The position numbers and the translations under genes are program-made. The notes below the pieces were generated by a model. The model saw only the letters and a program-made list of their open reading frames with translations, ran no database searches and had not been told where the DNA came from. This document shows positions 1 to 7,146 of a DNA stretch of 13,937 nt, piece by piece (the first letter of the stretch is position 1; each line of letters begins with the position of its first letter). The DNA is from Candidatus Aerophobota bacterium (GTDB lineage: Bacteria; Aerophobota; Aerophobia; Aerophobales; B3-G15). The stretch is taken from positions 1 through 13,937 of the forward strand of contig JACUUP010000030.1 in NCBI GenBank assembly GCA_014859225.1. The letters are read 5' to 3'.

Positions 1-74
1 AGAGCAAGCAGGGGAGAAGCTAATAGTCCCACTGCAAACAAACTTACCGTCAATAACGTTAAAAGTTTTCTCAT
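1..74 (-). CDS. 5' end of an exported protein (signal peptide only)
   Basis: Only the first 24 codons lie in the window; the gene continues past base 1. It starts with ATG at 74 behind a strong AAGGAGG site (complement of 81-89) at normal spacing. The translation begins MRKLLTLL, followed by a hydrophobic stretch of about 12 residues and then ASPLLA, which is a textbook Sec signal peptide with an A-x-A-like cleavage region and no lipobox cysteine. The mature domain is missing, so function cannot be read. It lies 163 nt downstream of the catabolic operon on the same strand. A periplasmic substrate-binding protein for uptake of the operon's substrate would fit, but that is inference from position alone. 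Confidence 0.75.
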   Translation of the reverse strand, partial: MRKLLTLLTVSLFAVGLLASPLLA

Positions 75-133
75 TTATACTTCCTCCTTTTTTTCAGGCA
101 TAACACAGCCTGATGTTCTCATTTCACATTCTT

Positions 134-181
134 GAGCTCGTATATATTTTCATCACCTCCTCTTCTATTATACGAGAGCTC
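134..181. repeat. imperfect inverted repeat around an orphan Shine-Dalgarno
   Basis: The arms are 134-144 (GAGCTCGTATA) and 169-181 (TATACGAGAGCTC). They pair as 6 bp plus 5 bp with a two-base bulge, leaving a 24-nt loop. On the minus strand the loop carries GAGGAGGTG, a near-perfect ribosome binding site with no credible gene start behind it. The nearest ATG (153) is too close to it and opens only nine codons. There is no U-run, so this does not look like an intrinsic terminator. It could be an operator or a hairpin in the leader of the exported-protein gene. Confidence 0.4.
167..172 (-). promoter_or_regulatory. possible -10 box for the exported protein
   Basis: The minus strand reads TATAAT, a perfect consensus -10 hexamer, 92 nt upstream of the start at 74. 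No good -35 is seen at 16-18 nt: the hexamer at 17 nt is CAATTC, and a TTGTCA is present but only 9 nt away. It could serve as a separate promoter for the downstream gene, or be chance in AT-rich DNA. Confidence 0.3.
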
Positions 182-254
182 TGACAAATGAATTGCTGCC
201 CTCTACTTCGGTGTTCTCCAACGGTGGCGGCTATGTTCTACGTGCTGACAAATG
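181..254. repeat. 10-bp direct repeat bracketing a 54-bp segment at the AOR 3' end
   Basis: CTGACAAATG occurs at 181-190 and again at 245-254. The 54 bp between them look more GC-rich than the flanks and contain the stop codon of the second AOR gene. If one repeat copy and the segment are removed, the AOR reading frame continues through the second copy and ends a few codons later, at a TAA inside the TATAAT box. This is the pattern left by an insertion with target duplication, but the segment has no recognisable transposon ends. Confidence 0.4.
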
Positions 255-2091
255 TATCTATCCTCAGCTGATGAATCTTCTCCCGGGAGGGGATGCCCGT
301 GTGCACACCCCAGCCACAAACGCTGTAAAACTCATCCAGCATCAAGCTAAAATCTTTTCCTAAAATCTCTCCCCTGGAAGGACCATCGGGAAGAGCCTCC
401 TGCAAAAGTCTGAGGGGAAGAGTATCATCTTCACGCCGTAGACCCTCACGCACATTGTAAAGCCTCTCCAGGTTGCTTATCCTCTCACCTGCGTAAATAA
501 GCTCTTTCTCATCCACATCCCATCCAACTGATGCGCTAAGAAGCTCAGAGGCAACATCCAATCCAAAAGCAGAGGCTAAAAATGCACAGTATATAGCAGA
601 ATCCATCACCGCCCGCAGGTCGCGCGCCTGCCGGACGAGAGGCCCTTTTCCTTGTGCCTGCATCCTGTCATACCTGCCACTGGTAAGTTCTGCTGCGATT
701 ACATATCCTCCCGCATGATGGCAACCGCCGCGCGGACCACAGGCAAGAACGAGAGCCTGAGCTTTGATTCCCCTCGGGTCATAGCCTCCAAGCTCCATAC
801 CCTTCGCATGCATGGCAAATCTTTCAGTCCCCTGACCAATTTTTGCTGCCGCCTCCTTCACACCATCACATAAAAGTGCCCCTGGCCCTTCTTTTTTAAC
901 CATTTTTTCCAGTATCTGCGGAATAACCTTATAATTGCCAAAACAAAGCTCAAGCTTATCTGTATCCTTCAGCGTAAGAGTTCCCTTCTCAAAGGATTCC
1001 ATGGCAAAAGCAATGCTCACCCCTCCAGCTATAGTATCAATACCCATCTTATCGCAAAACATATCTGCATAGATGATAGACTCCATGCTAATATTCTCAC
1101 AGGCACCGCCAAAAGCATAAACTGTTTCATACTCAGGTCCTTCTGTTTTAGCACCTGAGAAAAATCCCGAGGAAACAGCAGTAATTTTTGAACAGGCAAC
1201 AGGACAGTTAGGACACGCCTTATCTTTGAGTGTAAAATTTTTCTTCATTGCCTGAGGGCTAATAGCATCAATCCCTTCTAAATTTCCTTTTTGCCAGTTA
1301 CGCACCGGGAAAACTCCAAAGGAGCTGGTAAGATTTACCGAGACAGAAGTTCCGAAAGTGGAAATGCCTTCGGTTAAAAAAGAGTTATTTTCTATAAGCT
1401 GGCGTGTTTTTTTTACTATCTTTTTAAATGCAATTTCATCATAGACGGCAACCTGACCTTTTTCTGATGCTACAACCACCGCTTTAAGATTCTTGGAGCC
1501 CATTACCGCTCCGGCTCCCCCCCTTCCGGCAGCTCTTCTTTCACTTATGATACAGGAGATGCGAAGCATCTTCTCCCCTGCAGGGCCAATGCAGGCAACA
1601 GATAATCTTTTTCCCCCGGAAAGTATCCGGTGAAGCTCTTGCTCAGTTTTTTCCGTGTCAAGACCCCATAAAAAGTTAGCATCCTCCATAACTACTTTTT
1701 CCTCATCTATGTATAGATACACTGGATGAGAAGATTTTCCTTCCACTATCAAAACGTCATATCCACATTTTCGCATTATCTGACCAAATCTTCCCGAACA
1801 AAGAGAAAAAAGGTAAACCCCCGTCTCGGGTGATTTGGTGCTCACGCAAAATCTTCCACTGCAAGGAGAGATTGTTCCTACTAAGGGTCCGGTAGTAAAA
1901 ATTAATTTATTTTCAAAACTTAAAGGAGCCACTCTCTCATCCACTTCCCGGTAAAGAAGATAAGCTCCTAATCCTCTTCCCCCGATGAAGGAGCGCAAAA
2001 CTTCCTGGTCTACCTTCTCTTTACGGAAGGATTTATCGGTTAAATTGACCCGTAAAAGGTTTCCCGGGTAAAACTTAGAACTCTCAGGCAT
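238..2091 (-). CDS. tungsten aldehyde:ferredoxin oxidoreductase, second copy
   Basis: Catalyses ferredoxin-linked oxidation of an aldehyde to its acid (or the reverse) at a tungsten bis-pterin centre in the cytoplasm. At 617 residues it has the family length of about 600. The N-terminal pterin-binding domain carries GGRGLG (37-42), CSGRFG (98-103) and AGRGGAGAVMGSKNLKA (188-204). The [4Fe-4S] ligands are Cys293, Cys296, Cys300 and a distal Cys502. The PEYET motif (319-323) and His458/His459 after GPRGG are the expected residues near the metal. I start at ATG 2091, which overlaps the stop of the cupin gene (ATGCCTGA) behind a GGGAAG site, rather than at 2166, which would add 25 hydrophobic residues foreign to the family. 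It has no FeS subunit of its own nearby and may share the ferredoxin at 10187. In the proposed pathway it would oxidise one of two pyridine aldehydes; the substrate is inferred. Confidence 0.9.
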   Translation of the reverse strand: MPESSKFYPGNLLRVNLTDKSFRKEKVDQEVLRSFIGGRGLGAYLLYREVDERVAPLSFENKLIFTTGPLVGTISPCSGRFCVSTKSPETGVYLFSLCSGRFGQIMRKCGYDVLIVEGKSSHPVYLYIDEEKVVMEDANFLWGLDTEKTEQELHRILSGGKRLSVACIGPAGEKMLRISCIISERRAAGRGGAGAVMGSKNLKAVVVASEKGQVAVYDEIAFKKIVKKTRQLIENNSFLTEGISTFGTSVSVNLTSSFGVFPVRNWQKGNLEGIDAISPQAMKKNFTLKDKACPNCPVACSKITAVSSGFFSGAKTEGPEYETVYAFGGACENISMESIIYADMFCDKMGIDTIAGGVSIAFAMESFEKGTLTLKDTDKLELCFGNYKVIPQILEKMVKKEGPGALLCDGVKEAAAKIGQGTERFAMHAKGMELGGYDPRGIKAQALVLACGPRGGCHHAGGYVIAAELTSGRYDRMQAQGKGPLVRQARDLRAVMDSAIYCAFLASAFGLDVASELLSASVGWDVDEKELIYAGERISNLERLYNVREGLRREDDTLPLRLLQEALPDGPSRGEILGKDFSLMLDEFYSVCGWGVHTGIPSREKIHQLRIDTFVST

Positions 2092-2461
2092 TTTTCTTCC
2101 CTTTCCAATCCTTGGTAGGAGGATACTCTGGATGAGAAAAAACATAAACCATAACAACATCCACATCCCCTGTATTTTTTACCCCGTGAGGAGCACCGGG
2201 AGGAATATAAATAGCCGAGGGAGCCTCATAGCTAATTTCTTTTCCCTCCACAGTAATGCTGCCTTTTCCCTTTATTACAAAACAAAGCTCTTCTTCTGTA
2301 TGAATTTTTTGAGGAGTATCGCTGCCCGGAGTAAAAGTTGACAATCCCAGCATCACCTTTTTTGAGTGCACAGTATTTTTATTTAATAAATGAGAACTCC
2401 AGCTGCCCCTGCCAAGGTCAATTCTTTCCCCTTCACCTACAGAAACTACCTTAATCTGCAT
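2084..2461 (-). CDS. small single-domain cupin
   Basis: A 125-residue protein that is essentially one cupin barrel. Cupin motif 1 is seen around 46-67 (G-x7-H54-x3-E58-x5-G), with only one His in place of the usual H-x-H. Motif 2 is at 84-96 (IPPGAPHGVKN, with His92). A two-His, one-Glu metal site is therefore still possible. The start has a good AGGAGAG site overlapping the TAG stop of the upstream gene, and the 3' end overlaps the AOR start by 8 nt, so translation of the two is probably coupled. Stand-alone cupins of this size can be isomerases, decarboxylases, ring-cleaving dioxygenases or binding proteins. In an anaerobic operon a non-oxygen role is more likely. The function is not known. 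Confidence 0.85.
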   Translation of the reverse strand: MQIKVVSVGEGERIDLGRGSWSSHLLNKNTVHSKKVMLGLSTFTPGSDTPQKIHTEEELCFVIKGKGSITVEGKEISYEAPSAIYIPPGAPHGVKNTGDVDVVMVYVFSHPEYPPTKDWKGKKNA

Positions 2462-2472
2462 CTTTGTCTCTC

Positions 2473-3474
2473 CTATGCAAGCAGTTTGCCCTTATCCATA
2501 ATTATTTTCCCATCAACCCTTACTGTTATATCCCTTAGTGAACCATCTAAATGGAGCTTGCTTACATTTTGTCCTCCCGGGTAGCAGTGAGAGTTATCCC
2601 CTAAAGCAAAATGAGCTGTTCCCAGCATTCCTTTCTCAGAGGGAGACCCATAGCTTTCCTTTTCACTTGTCCCTAAAGCAAACTCTCCAATAATATCTGC
2701 ATTCTCATCCGATTCATCAACCACCTTCTTTAGTCTTTCAGCTTCCTCCCCTCCCTGAATCTGAACCGCTCTTCCCGCTTTAACAGTAAGCTCTATAGGA
2801 TTTCTTAAAGAGCCAGGAACTCCTACTCCAAGCATAATTCCATCAAAAACTATTTTACCTTCTGTTTTAGTTTCCAGCGGCGCATAGGCTACCTCTCCCC
2901 AGAGAGGCACAGGGCCCATCATATCTCCTTTTCCCTTCACCGGAACAACCTTGAGAGCGGGTCTTCCTTCCAAGCAAAGGGTTACATCTGCTCCGGAAGG
3001 TGAGCTGATATGCACATTTTTTGCTCCCTGCATGGCATTAATAATTTTCTCCGTTCTTTTTAGCGTGGCCTGAATATCATCCGGGGTTAAATCCCATCTA
3101 TCCATCCCTTCCTCAACCGAGGCAATCTTAGCTCCTCTTTCGCAGCTCTGGCGAACAGGGTCAACATGGGCAAAACGATTTGCCCATTCCATAACAGCAG
3201 TAATCAAGATGACATCAGAGTTAAGCATAGCTGCACGTAAATTGGACGGAGGCTCCATGGGAGCCTTCATGGAAACCGAGGCAGCTATTACCTGACAAGT
3301 TACATCAGCAATAACTGGACTTGCTCCCACCGCCCAGCAGGCACCGCTTAAAGCCTGAGCTTCTGGTAGATGGGTAAAATCGCTTATAATAAGAACGGTG
3401 CTGCCGGGTTCAATCCTCATGCACTCCTCTACGACTAATCTTGCTCCTTTAATTAACGTGGTAAAAGACTTCAT
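2473..3474 (-). CDS. M29 aminopeptidase / NicX-like metalloenzyme
   Basis: A 333-residue member of the clan that holds M29 aminopeptidases (AmpS/AmpT) and the iron enzyme 2,5-dihydroxypyridine 5,6-dioxygenase NicX. Visible family marks are GEVAYAP (193-199), GKIVFDG (206-212), GEFALG (263-268, Glu264), Glu280, His288 in TAHFALGDN and the H-L-D triad His308/Asp310. These positions match metal ligands as I recall them for M29 and NicX. I start at ATG 3474, which sits 7 nt behind AAGGAGGTG (3482-3489). The longer start at 3510 adds 12 residues and lies inside the upstream gene. In an operon with pyridine-catabolic enzymes, a hydrolytic or ring-opening role on an N-heterocycle fits better than peptide trimming. 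A plain peptidase remains possible. Confidence 0.8.
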   Translation of the reverse strand: MKSFTTLIKGARLVVEECMRIEPGSTVLIISDFTHLPEAQALSGACWAVGASPVIADVTCQVIAASVSMKAPMEPPSNLRAAMLNSDVILITAVMEWANRFAHVDPVRQSCERGAKIASVEEGMDRWDLTPDDIQATLKRTEKIINAMQGAKNVHISSPSGADVTLCLEGRPALKVVPVKGKGDMMGPVPLWGEVAYAPLETKTEGKIVFDGIMLGVGVPGSLRNPIELTVKAGRAVQIQGGEEAERLKKVVDESDENADIIGEFALGTSEKESYGSPSEKGMLGTAHFALGDNSHCYPGGQNVSKLHLDGSLRDITVRVDGKIIMDKGKLLA

Positions 3475-3478
3475 ATTT

Positions 3479-4441
3479 TCACACCTCCTTATCCTGTCTG
3501 CAATAGCCAAGCTCTTTTAACAGCCTGACATACTTTTTGACTCTTTCCTGATTTAACTTGAGAGAATCAATGCTTTTGTAGCTGTAAAATCCCTCCCCGC
3601 TTTTCATACCCAACTTTTCCCTGTCTACCTTATCCTCAACCAGTTTCTGGGGCTGGGGGGAGGCATCAAGCTCTTTGTAAAGATACTTAGAAACATTGTA
3701 AAAAATGTCCATTCCTGCCATATCAATGGTCTCCAGAGGTCCAATTACGGGAAATTTAAAACCAAAACCCGCTTTTACCATAGTATCAATATCTTCTGCG
3801 CTGGCTACATTCTCTTCCAGAAGGTGAACTGCCTCACGCATCAAGGCATACTGCATCCTATTTCCTAAAAAACCCGGTATATCTTTTTTTACCAGAACAG
3901 GTTTTTTATTTAACTTAACTACCAGCTGGCAAACAGCTTCCACAATGTCGGTGCCTGTCTTTTCCCCTTTAATTACCTCTACAACTGGAATGATATAGGG
4001 AGGATTCCACCAGTGCATCCCTATTACTCGCTGCGGGTTTTCAGTGACCGAAGCTATGAGGCTTATGCTGATTCCTGAAGTATTGGTGGCTAAAATCACC
4101 TCAGAAGAAAACATCTCGTCCAATTTTTGAAATAGAGCTCTCTTTAGCTCTATTTTTTCCGGTATAGCCTCTATTATTATATCTACATCCTTTAGCCGGC
4201 TTAGCTTGCTGGAAAAGCTTAGATTCTGGAGCGCCTTTTTTAATCTTTCCCCGGATAACATTCCCTCCTCGTGCAAAAGAAACAAATTAGTTTTTATCCT
4301 CTCTTTTGCTTTATTTAAAATATCCTCATCTAAATCATTAAGTATTACTAAAAATCCTTCCTGGGCAAATACCTGGGCAATCCCGCTCCCCATAACCCCT
4401 GCCCCAACTATCCCTGCTTTGCGAAAAATGTAATTTTTCAT
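3479..4441 (-). CDS. HAD-fold dehydrogenase, likely FHMPC dehydrogenase of B6 catabolism
   Basis: A 320-residue NAD-dependent enzyme of the 3-hydroxyacyl-CoA dehydrogenase fold. The Rossmann motif GAGVMGSG is at 13-20; Ser122, His143, Glu155 and Asn194 occupy the family's catalytic positions, and the C-terminal domain has GPLETIDMAGMDI (234-246). The active-site motif is HWWNPP instead of the beta-oxidation HFFNP, followed by YIIPVVEVIKGEKT. From memory, 5-formyl-3-hydroxy-2-methylpyridine-4-carboxylate 5-dehydrogenase of Mesorhizobium loti has HWSNPP followed by an almost identical stretch, a matching VKKDxPGF motif and a matching GxKSGEG tail. That enzyme oxidises the C5 aldehyde of the 4-pyridoxate pathway to a carboxylate. 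The gene starts 18 nt after UbiD. It could also oxidise the 5-hydroxymethyl group, or be a general hydroxyacid dehydrogenase. Confidence 0.8.
   Translation of the reverse strand: MKNYIFRKAGIVGAGVMGSGIAQVFAQEGFLVILNDLDEDILNKAKERIKTNLFLLHEEGMLSGERLKKALQNLSFSSKLSRLKDVDIIIEAIPEKIELKRALFQKLDEMFSSEVILATNTSGISISLIASVTENPQRVIGMHWWNPPYIIPVVEVIKGEKTGTDIVEAVCQLVVKLNKKPVLVKKDIPGFLGNRMQYALMREAVHLLEENVASAEDIDTMVKAGFGFKFPVIGPLETIDMAGMDIFYNVSKYLYKELDASPQPQKLVEDKVDREKLGMKSGEGFYSYKSIDSLKLNQERVKKYVRLLKELGYCRQDKEV
3482..3489 (-). promoter_or_regulatory. ribosome binding site deciding the M29-like start
   Basis: The minus strand reads AGGAGGTG, nearly the full anti-Shine-Dalgarno complement, 7 nt before ATG 3474. 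It lies at the very end of the dehydrogenase gene, whose TGA stop is at 3479-3481. This rules against the in-frame start at 3510. Confidence 0.8.
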
Positions 4442-4459
4442 TGTTTTATTCCTTCAGCC

Positions 4460-5875
4460 TCATAATCCATACTCTTCCCACTGTTTTTCCACTTTATGTA
4501 AATACTTGGAAGGAGGTAAAGCTATCTCTGGATACTTCCACTTCCTGGTAGCATTAATTAAAACCTTGGAGGAAAGAGGTCTTTCCCACAAAGGAACATC
4601 TGGAGGGGCAACAGATGGGTCAAGGAGAAGTGAGGATGTGCCGGGAAAAATATGGATGTCCTTAGATGGCTCAACCCTCCAGCTAAGAACCCATTCGCGA
4701 ATGAAAGCATCTCGTATATCAATATCCTCATCAGTAACCACAATCCATTTGGCAAGAGTGGGATGATGAGTCCATGCTGCACAAAGAACCTGTTGAGCAT
4801 GACCTGGATAGGCGGTTTTCATTCTTATCCATAAAATAGCATAACTTCCTCCTGCCTCAGGCAGGTGCACATCAATGACGCCAGGAATCTTCAATTGATG
4901 CACCAGATGTTTGTACACATTAGCCTCCTCTGCAATCTGACGCAAAAGAGAACTCTCACTGGGAGGCATTTGACTGTGCAGAGCCTGATAAATAGGGTCC
5001 TTTCTATGGGTGATACATTTAATATGAAATAAGGGAAGCTCATAAGGACCTCCCATATAGCCTGTATACTCTCCAAAAGGTCCTTCTATCCCCTTTTCCC
5101 CGGGCAAAATCTCTCCCTCAAGGATAATTTCTGCTGTTGCCGGAACTTCTAAATCTATACTCTTGCACTTTACCAGAGAAACAGGCTCTCCCCTCAATCC
5201 TCCAGCTACAGCCAGCTCATCTACCCCAAGAGGAACCTTAGCTGCAGCAGCCATTAAAATGCAGGGGTCCACCCCTATAGCTACAGCTACTGGCATGGGA
5301 ATTTTTTCAGCTTCGTATTTAGCAAAATGGATAGCAGCGTGCTGGCTGGGAAGGTCCCAGAGCACCCCGGTTCTGTTAGCACCTTTAACCTGCATTCTGT
5401 AAATCCCTACATTTCTTATCCCGCTTTTTAGGTCCCTGGTAATCATGCAGGGAGCAGTAATATAAGGACCAGGGTCCTTATCTGGAGTCCAGGTGGGGAT
5501 GGGAAACCAGTTTAAATTTACGTCTTTACCTTCTCTTACCACTTCCTGGCATACTCCATGGTTGGAGATTTTTGGCTCCTGAGGATAGGTTAAAGCCTTA
5601 TCCCACCGAGCTATAACCTCCTCAACCTCGGGACTTATCTGGAGAGAAGTAGCATAAACTCCTCTTGAGGCGGCAACTGTTCCCACCACTACAGAGCCGG
5701 AGTGCCCCTTTATCTTTTTAAATCCCAGAGCAAATCTTTTATCCGGCTCCCGCTGAAAAACCTTGCGAGCAATACAGGTTATCTCCCAATCTTTGTCCAC
5801 CTCTTTTTCCACCCACTTCATTAAACCTTTACTGGTAAGAGCCTGCAAATATTCTCGCAAGTCCTTGTAGGCCAT
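4460..5875 (-). CDS. UbiD-family prenylated-FMN decarboxylase
   Basis: A 471-residue UbiD-type enzyme that removes or adds CO2 on aromatic or unsaturated acids using prenylated FMN, Mn and K. The E-R-E catalytic set is visible as Arg160 (NVGIYRMQ), Glu264 (IEGPFGE) and Glu269 in GEYTGY, with the same spacing as Arg173/Glu277/Glu282 of fungal Fdc1 as I recall them. The TDEDIDIRD segment (381-389) is also typical. A TAGGAGAT site precedes ATG 5875. No UbiX prenyltransferase is in the window, so the cofactor must come from elsewhere. In the proposed pathway it would take the place of the 3-hydroxy-2-methylpyridine-4,5-dicarboxylate decarboxylase used by aerobes. The substrate is inferred from neighbours only. 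Confidence 0.92.
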   Translation of the reverse strand: MAYKDLREYLQALTSKGLMKWVEKEVDKDWEITCIARKVFQREPDKRFALGFKKIKGHSGSVVVGTVAASRGVYATSLQISPEVEEVIARWDKALTYPQEPKISNHGVCQEVVREGKDVNLNWFPIPTWTPDKDPGPYITAPCMITRDLKSGIRNVGIYRMQVKGANRTGVLWDLPSQHAAIHFAKYEAEKIPMPVAVAIGVDPCILMAAAAKVPLGVDELAVAGGLRGEPVSLVKCKSIDLEVPATAEIILEGEILPGEKGIEGPFGEYTGYMGGPYELPLFHIKCITHRKDPIYQALHSQMPPSESSLLRQIAEEANVYKHLVHQLKIPGVIDVHLPEAGGSYAILWIRMKTAYPGHAQQVLCAAWTHHPTLAKWIVVTDEDIDIRDAFIREWVLSWRVEPSKDIHIFPGTSSLLLDPSVAPPDVPLWERPLSSKVLINATRKWKYPEIALPPSKYLHKVEKQWEEYGL

Positions 5876-5908
5876 TTTTATCTCCTACCTTTCATTTTTT
5901 ATCTGTTG

Positions 5909-7126
5909 CTACCAGCCGGGTAGTTTTACCTTTTCTCCTGTTTCCTTGTTGAGCATTGAAATGGCATCTCGTGGACACATCCAGTAACATACCCCACATC
6001 CGTAGCACTCCTTCTCTCGTACCACTTGAGCTTTACCATCAACCAGATTTATAACCAGACAGTGACCAATTCGGGTGCATATCCCACATCCGTTGCATTT
6101 TTCTAAATTAACTTCAGGAATCATATTTAAATATTCAACTTTTTCCGGAGAAACGATATACCTCAAGGCTATTCCTCTGAAATCATTTAGGGTCAAATAG
6201 CCCATCTCATCCATATACCGGGTAAGCTTTTTCTCTATTTCCGGGATAACCTCAAATCCTTTAAGGTAAAAAAGTGTGCAAAATGTAGGCACCGTAGCTC
6301 CATACATAATCATCTCTACCGCATGGCGCCAGGTTGTAAGACCACCCCCTCCGGCAATGGGGATATCGGGTAGACGCATTCTAATCTGAGCTATATGTCT
6401 GTAAGCAAGTGGTCTAATCCAGGGACCGCAGAGTCCGGCAAAGGACTGATTTTTAGCATTGGGATAGATGGGTCGCCCTTCATTATAAATATCCACACCG
6501 GGCAAAGACTGGGGACAATTAATTGCCGATATCGCCGCTGCTCCTCCCCGGCTACATTCCTGAGCTACTATGGGGGTATTAGCCTCCGGGGTCATTTTAG
6601 CCATAACTGGAATGTTTACTGCCCGGGCTACAGCACGAGTAACTTCTCGGGAAAGGTCAGGATTTTGTCCAAGAGCCGCTCCCAGCTCAGGTGATGCGTG
6701 TATACCCAGCTGTTTAGCCATAAGACCAATATTAGGACAGGACATATTCATCTCAATCATGTCCGCTCCTGCATCCTCCAGCTTCTTAGCTAAATTAGCC
6801 CATCCGTTAAGTTCACCTCCCGGTCCCATCATATTGGCAATTATAATAAGGCTGGTTTTTCGTTTAGCCTCATCTATCAATTTTTGAGCATCTTCTACGC
6901 TGAGTCTATCTCCGGAGGGAGAAAAAAAACCTGCTCTTTTTTCTACAATATGATAAGGTTTGGCGAAAAAGGGGACTTTTAAAAAGCAAAGTTTTGTGCT
7001 TACTGCGCTTGCCCCGAACTTTTCTGCCCTCTTGATTTTCTCCAGTGTGTTAGTGAGCTCAGAGGATGCCACCACAAAGGGATTTTTCAGTTTAAGACCA
7101 GCAAAATCTACACTCAAATCTGGCAT
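5909..7126 (-). CDS. PreA-like dihydropyrimidine dehydrogenase-type flavoprotein with two FeS clusters
   Basis: A 405-residue FMN barrel of the dihydroorotate/dihydropyrimidine dehydrogenase family fused to a C-terminal diferredoxin. The barrel shows NPFVVASSELT (15-25), NMSCPN (127-132) whose Cys130 is the position of the DPD active-site cysteine, AINCP (201-205), CGPWIRP (233-239) and the phosphate-binding AGGGG (258-262). Cluster cysteines are 344/347/350/356 (last spacing five residues, with no following Pro) and 374/377/380/384. Relatives reduce a ring C=C of uracil or thymine. PreT, which supplies NAD(P)H electrons in E. coli, is absent, so reduced ferredoxin from the AORs is a plausible donor. 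ATG 7126 has an AAGGAGAGG site. In context it may reduce the pyridine ring where aerobes use a flavin monooxygenase. That role is inference. Confidence 0.88.
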   Translation of the reverse strand: MPDLSVDFAGLKLKNPFVVASSELTNTLEKIKRAEKFGASAVSTKLCFLKVPFFAKPYHIVEKRAGFFSPSGDRLSVEDAQKLIDEAKRKTSLIIIANMMGPGGELNGWANLAKKLEDAGADMIEMNMSCPNIGLMAKQLGIHASPELGAALGQNPDLSREVTRAVARAVNIPVMAKMTPEANTPIVAQECSRGGAAAISAINCPQSLPGVDIYNEGRPIYPNAKNQSFAGLCGPWIRPLAYRHIAQIRMRLPDIPIAGGGGLTTWRHAVEMIMYGATVPTFCTLFYLKGFEVIPEIEKKLTRYMDEMGYLTLNDFRGIALRYIVSPEKVEYLNMIPEVNLEKCNGCGICTRIGHCLVINLVDGKAQVVREKECYGCGVCYWMCPRDAISMLNKETGEKVKLPGW

Positions 7127-7146
7127 ATACCTCTCCTTGCTCTTTC

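Noticed and set aside
75-122. A 15-codon minus-strand frame (MRTSGCVMPEKKEEV) ending directly against the exported-protein start
   Set aside because: No ribosome binding site before it and too short to judge by composition; its end simply encodes the AAGGAGGA site of the next gene.
124-153. A nine-codon leader-like peptide (MKIYTSSRM) behind AGGAGGTG
   Set aside because: The site abuts the ATG with only about 2 nt spacing, too close for normal initiation, and the peptide shows no attenuation-type codon run.
2092-2166. N-terminal extension of the second AOR with a membrane-like stretch
   Set aside because: It is the antisense-free overlap of the cupin gene in another frame; AORs are soluble and the homologous start follows a proper site at 2091.
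3479-4441. Reading the dehydrogenase as part of fatty-acid beta-oxidation
   Set aside because: HWWNPP replaces HFFNP and no other CoA-pathway gene is present.
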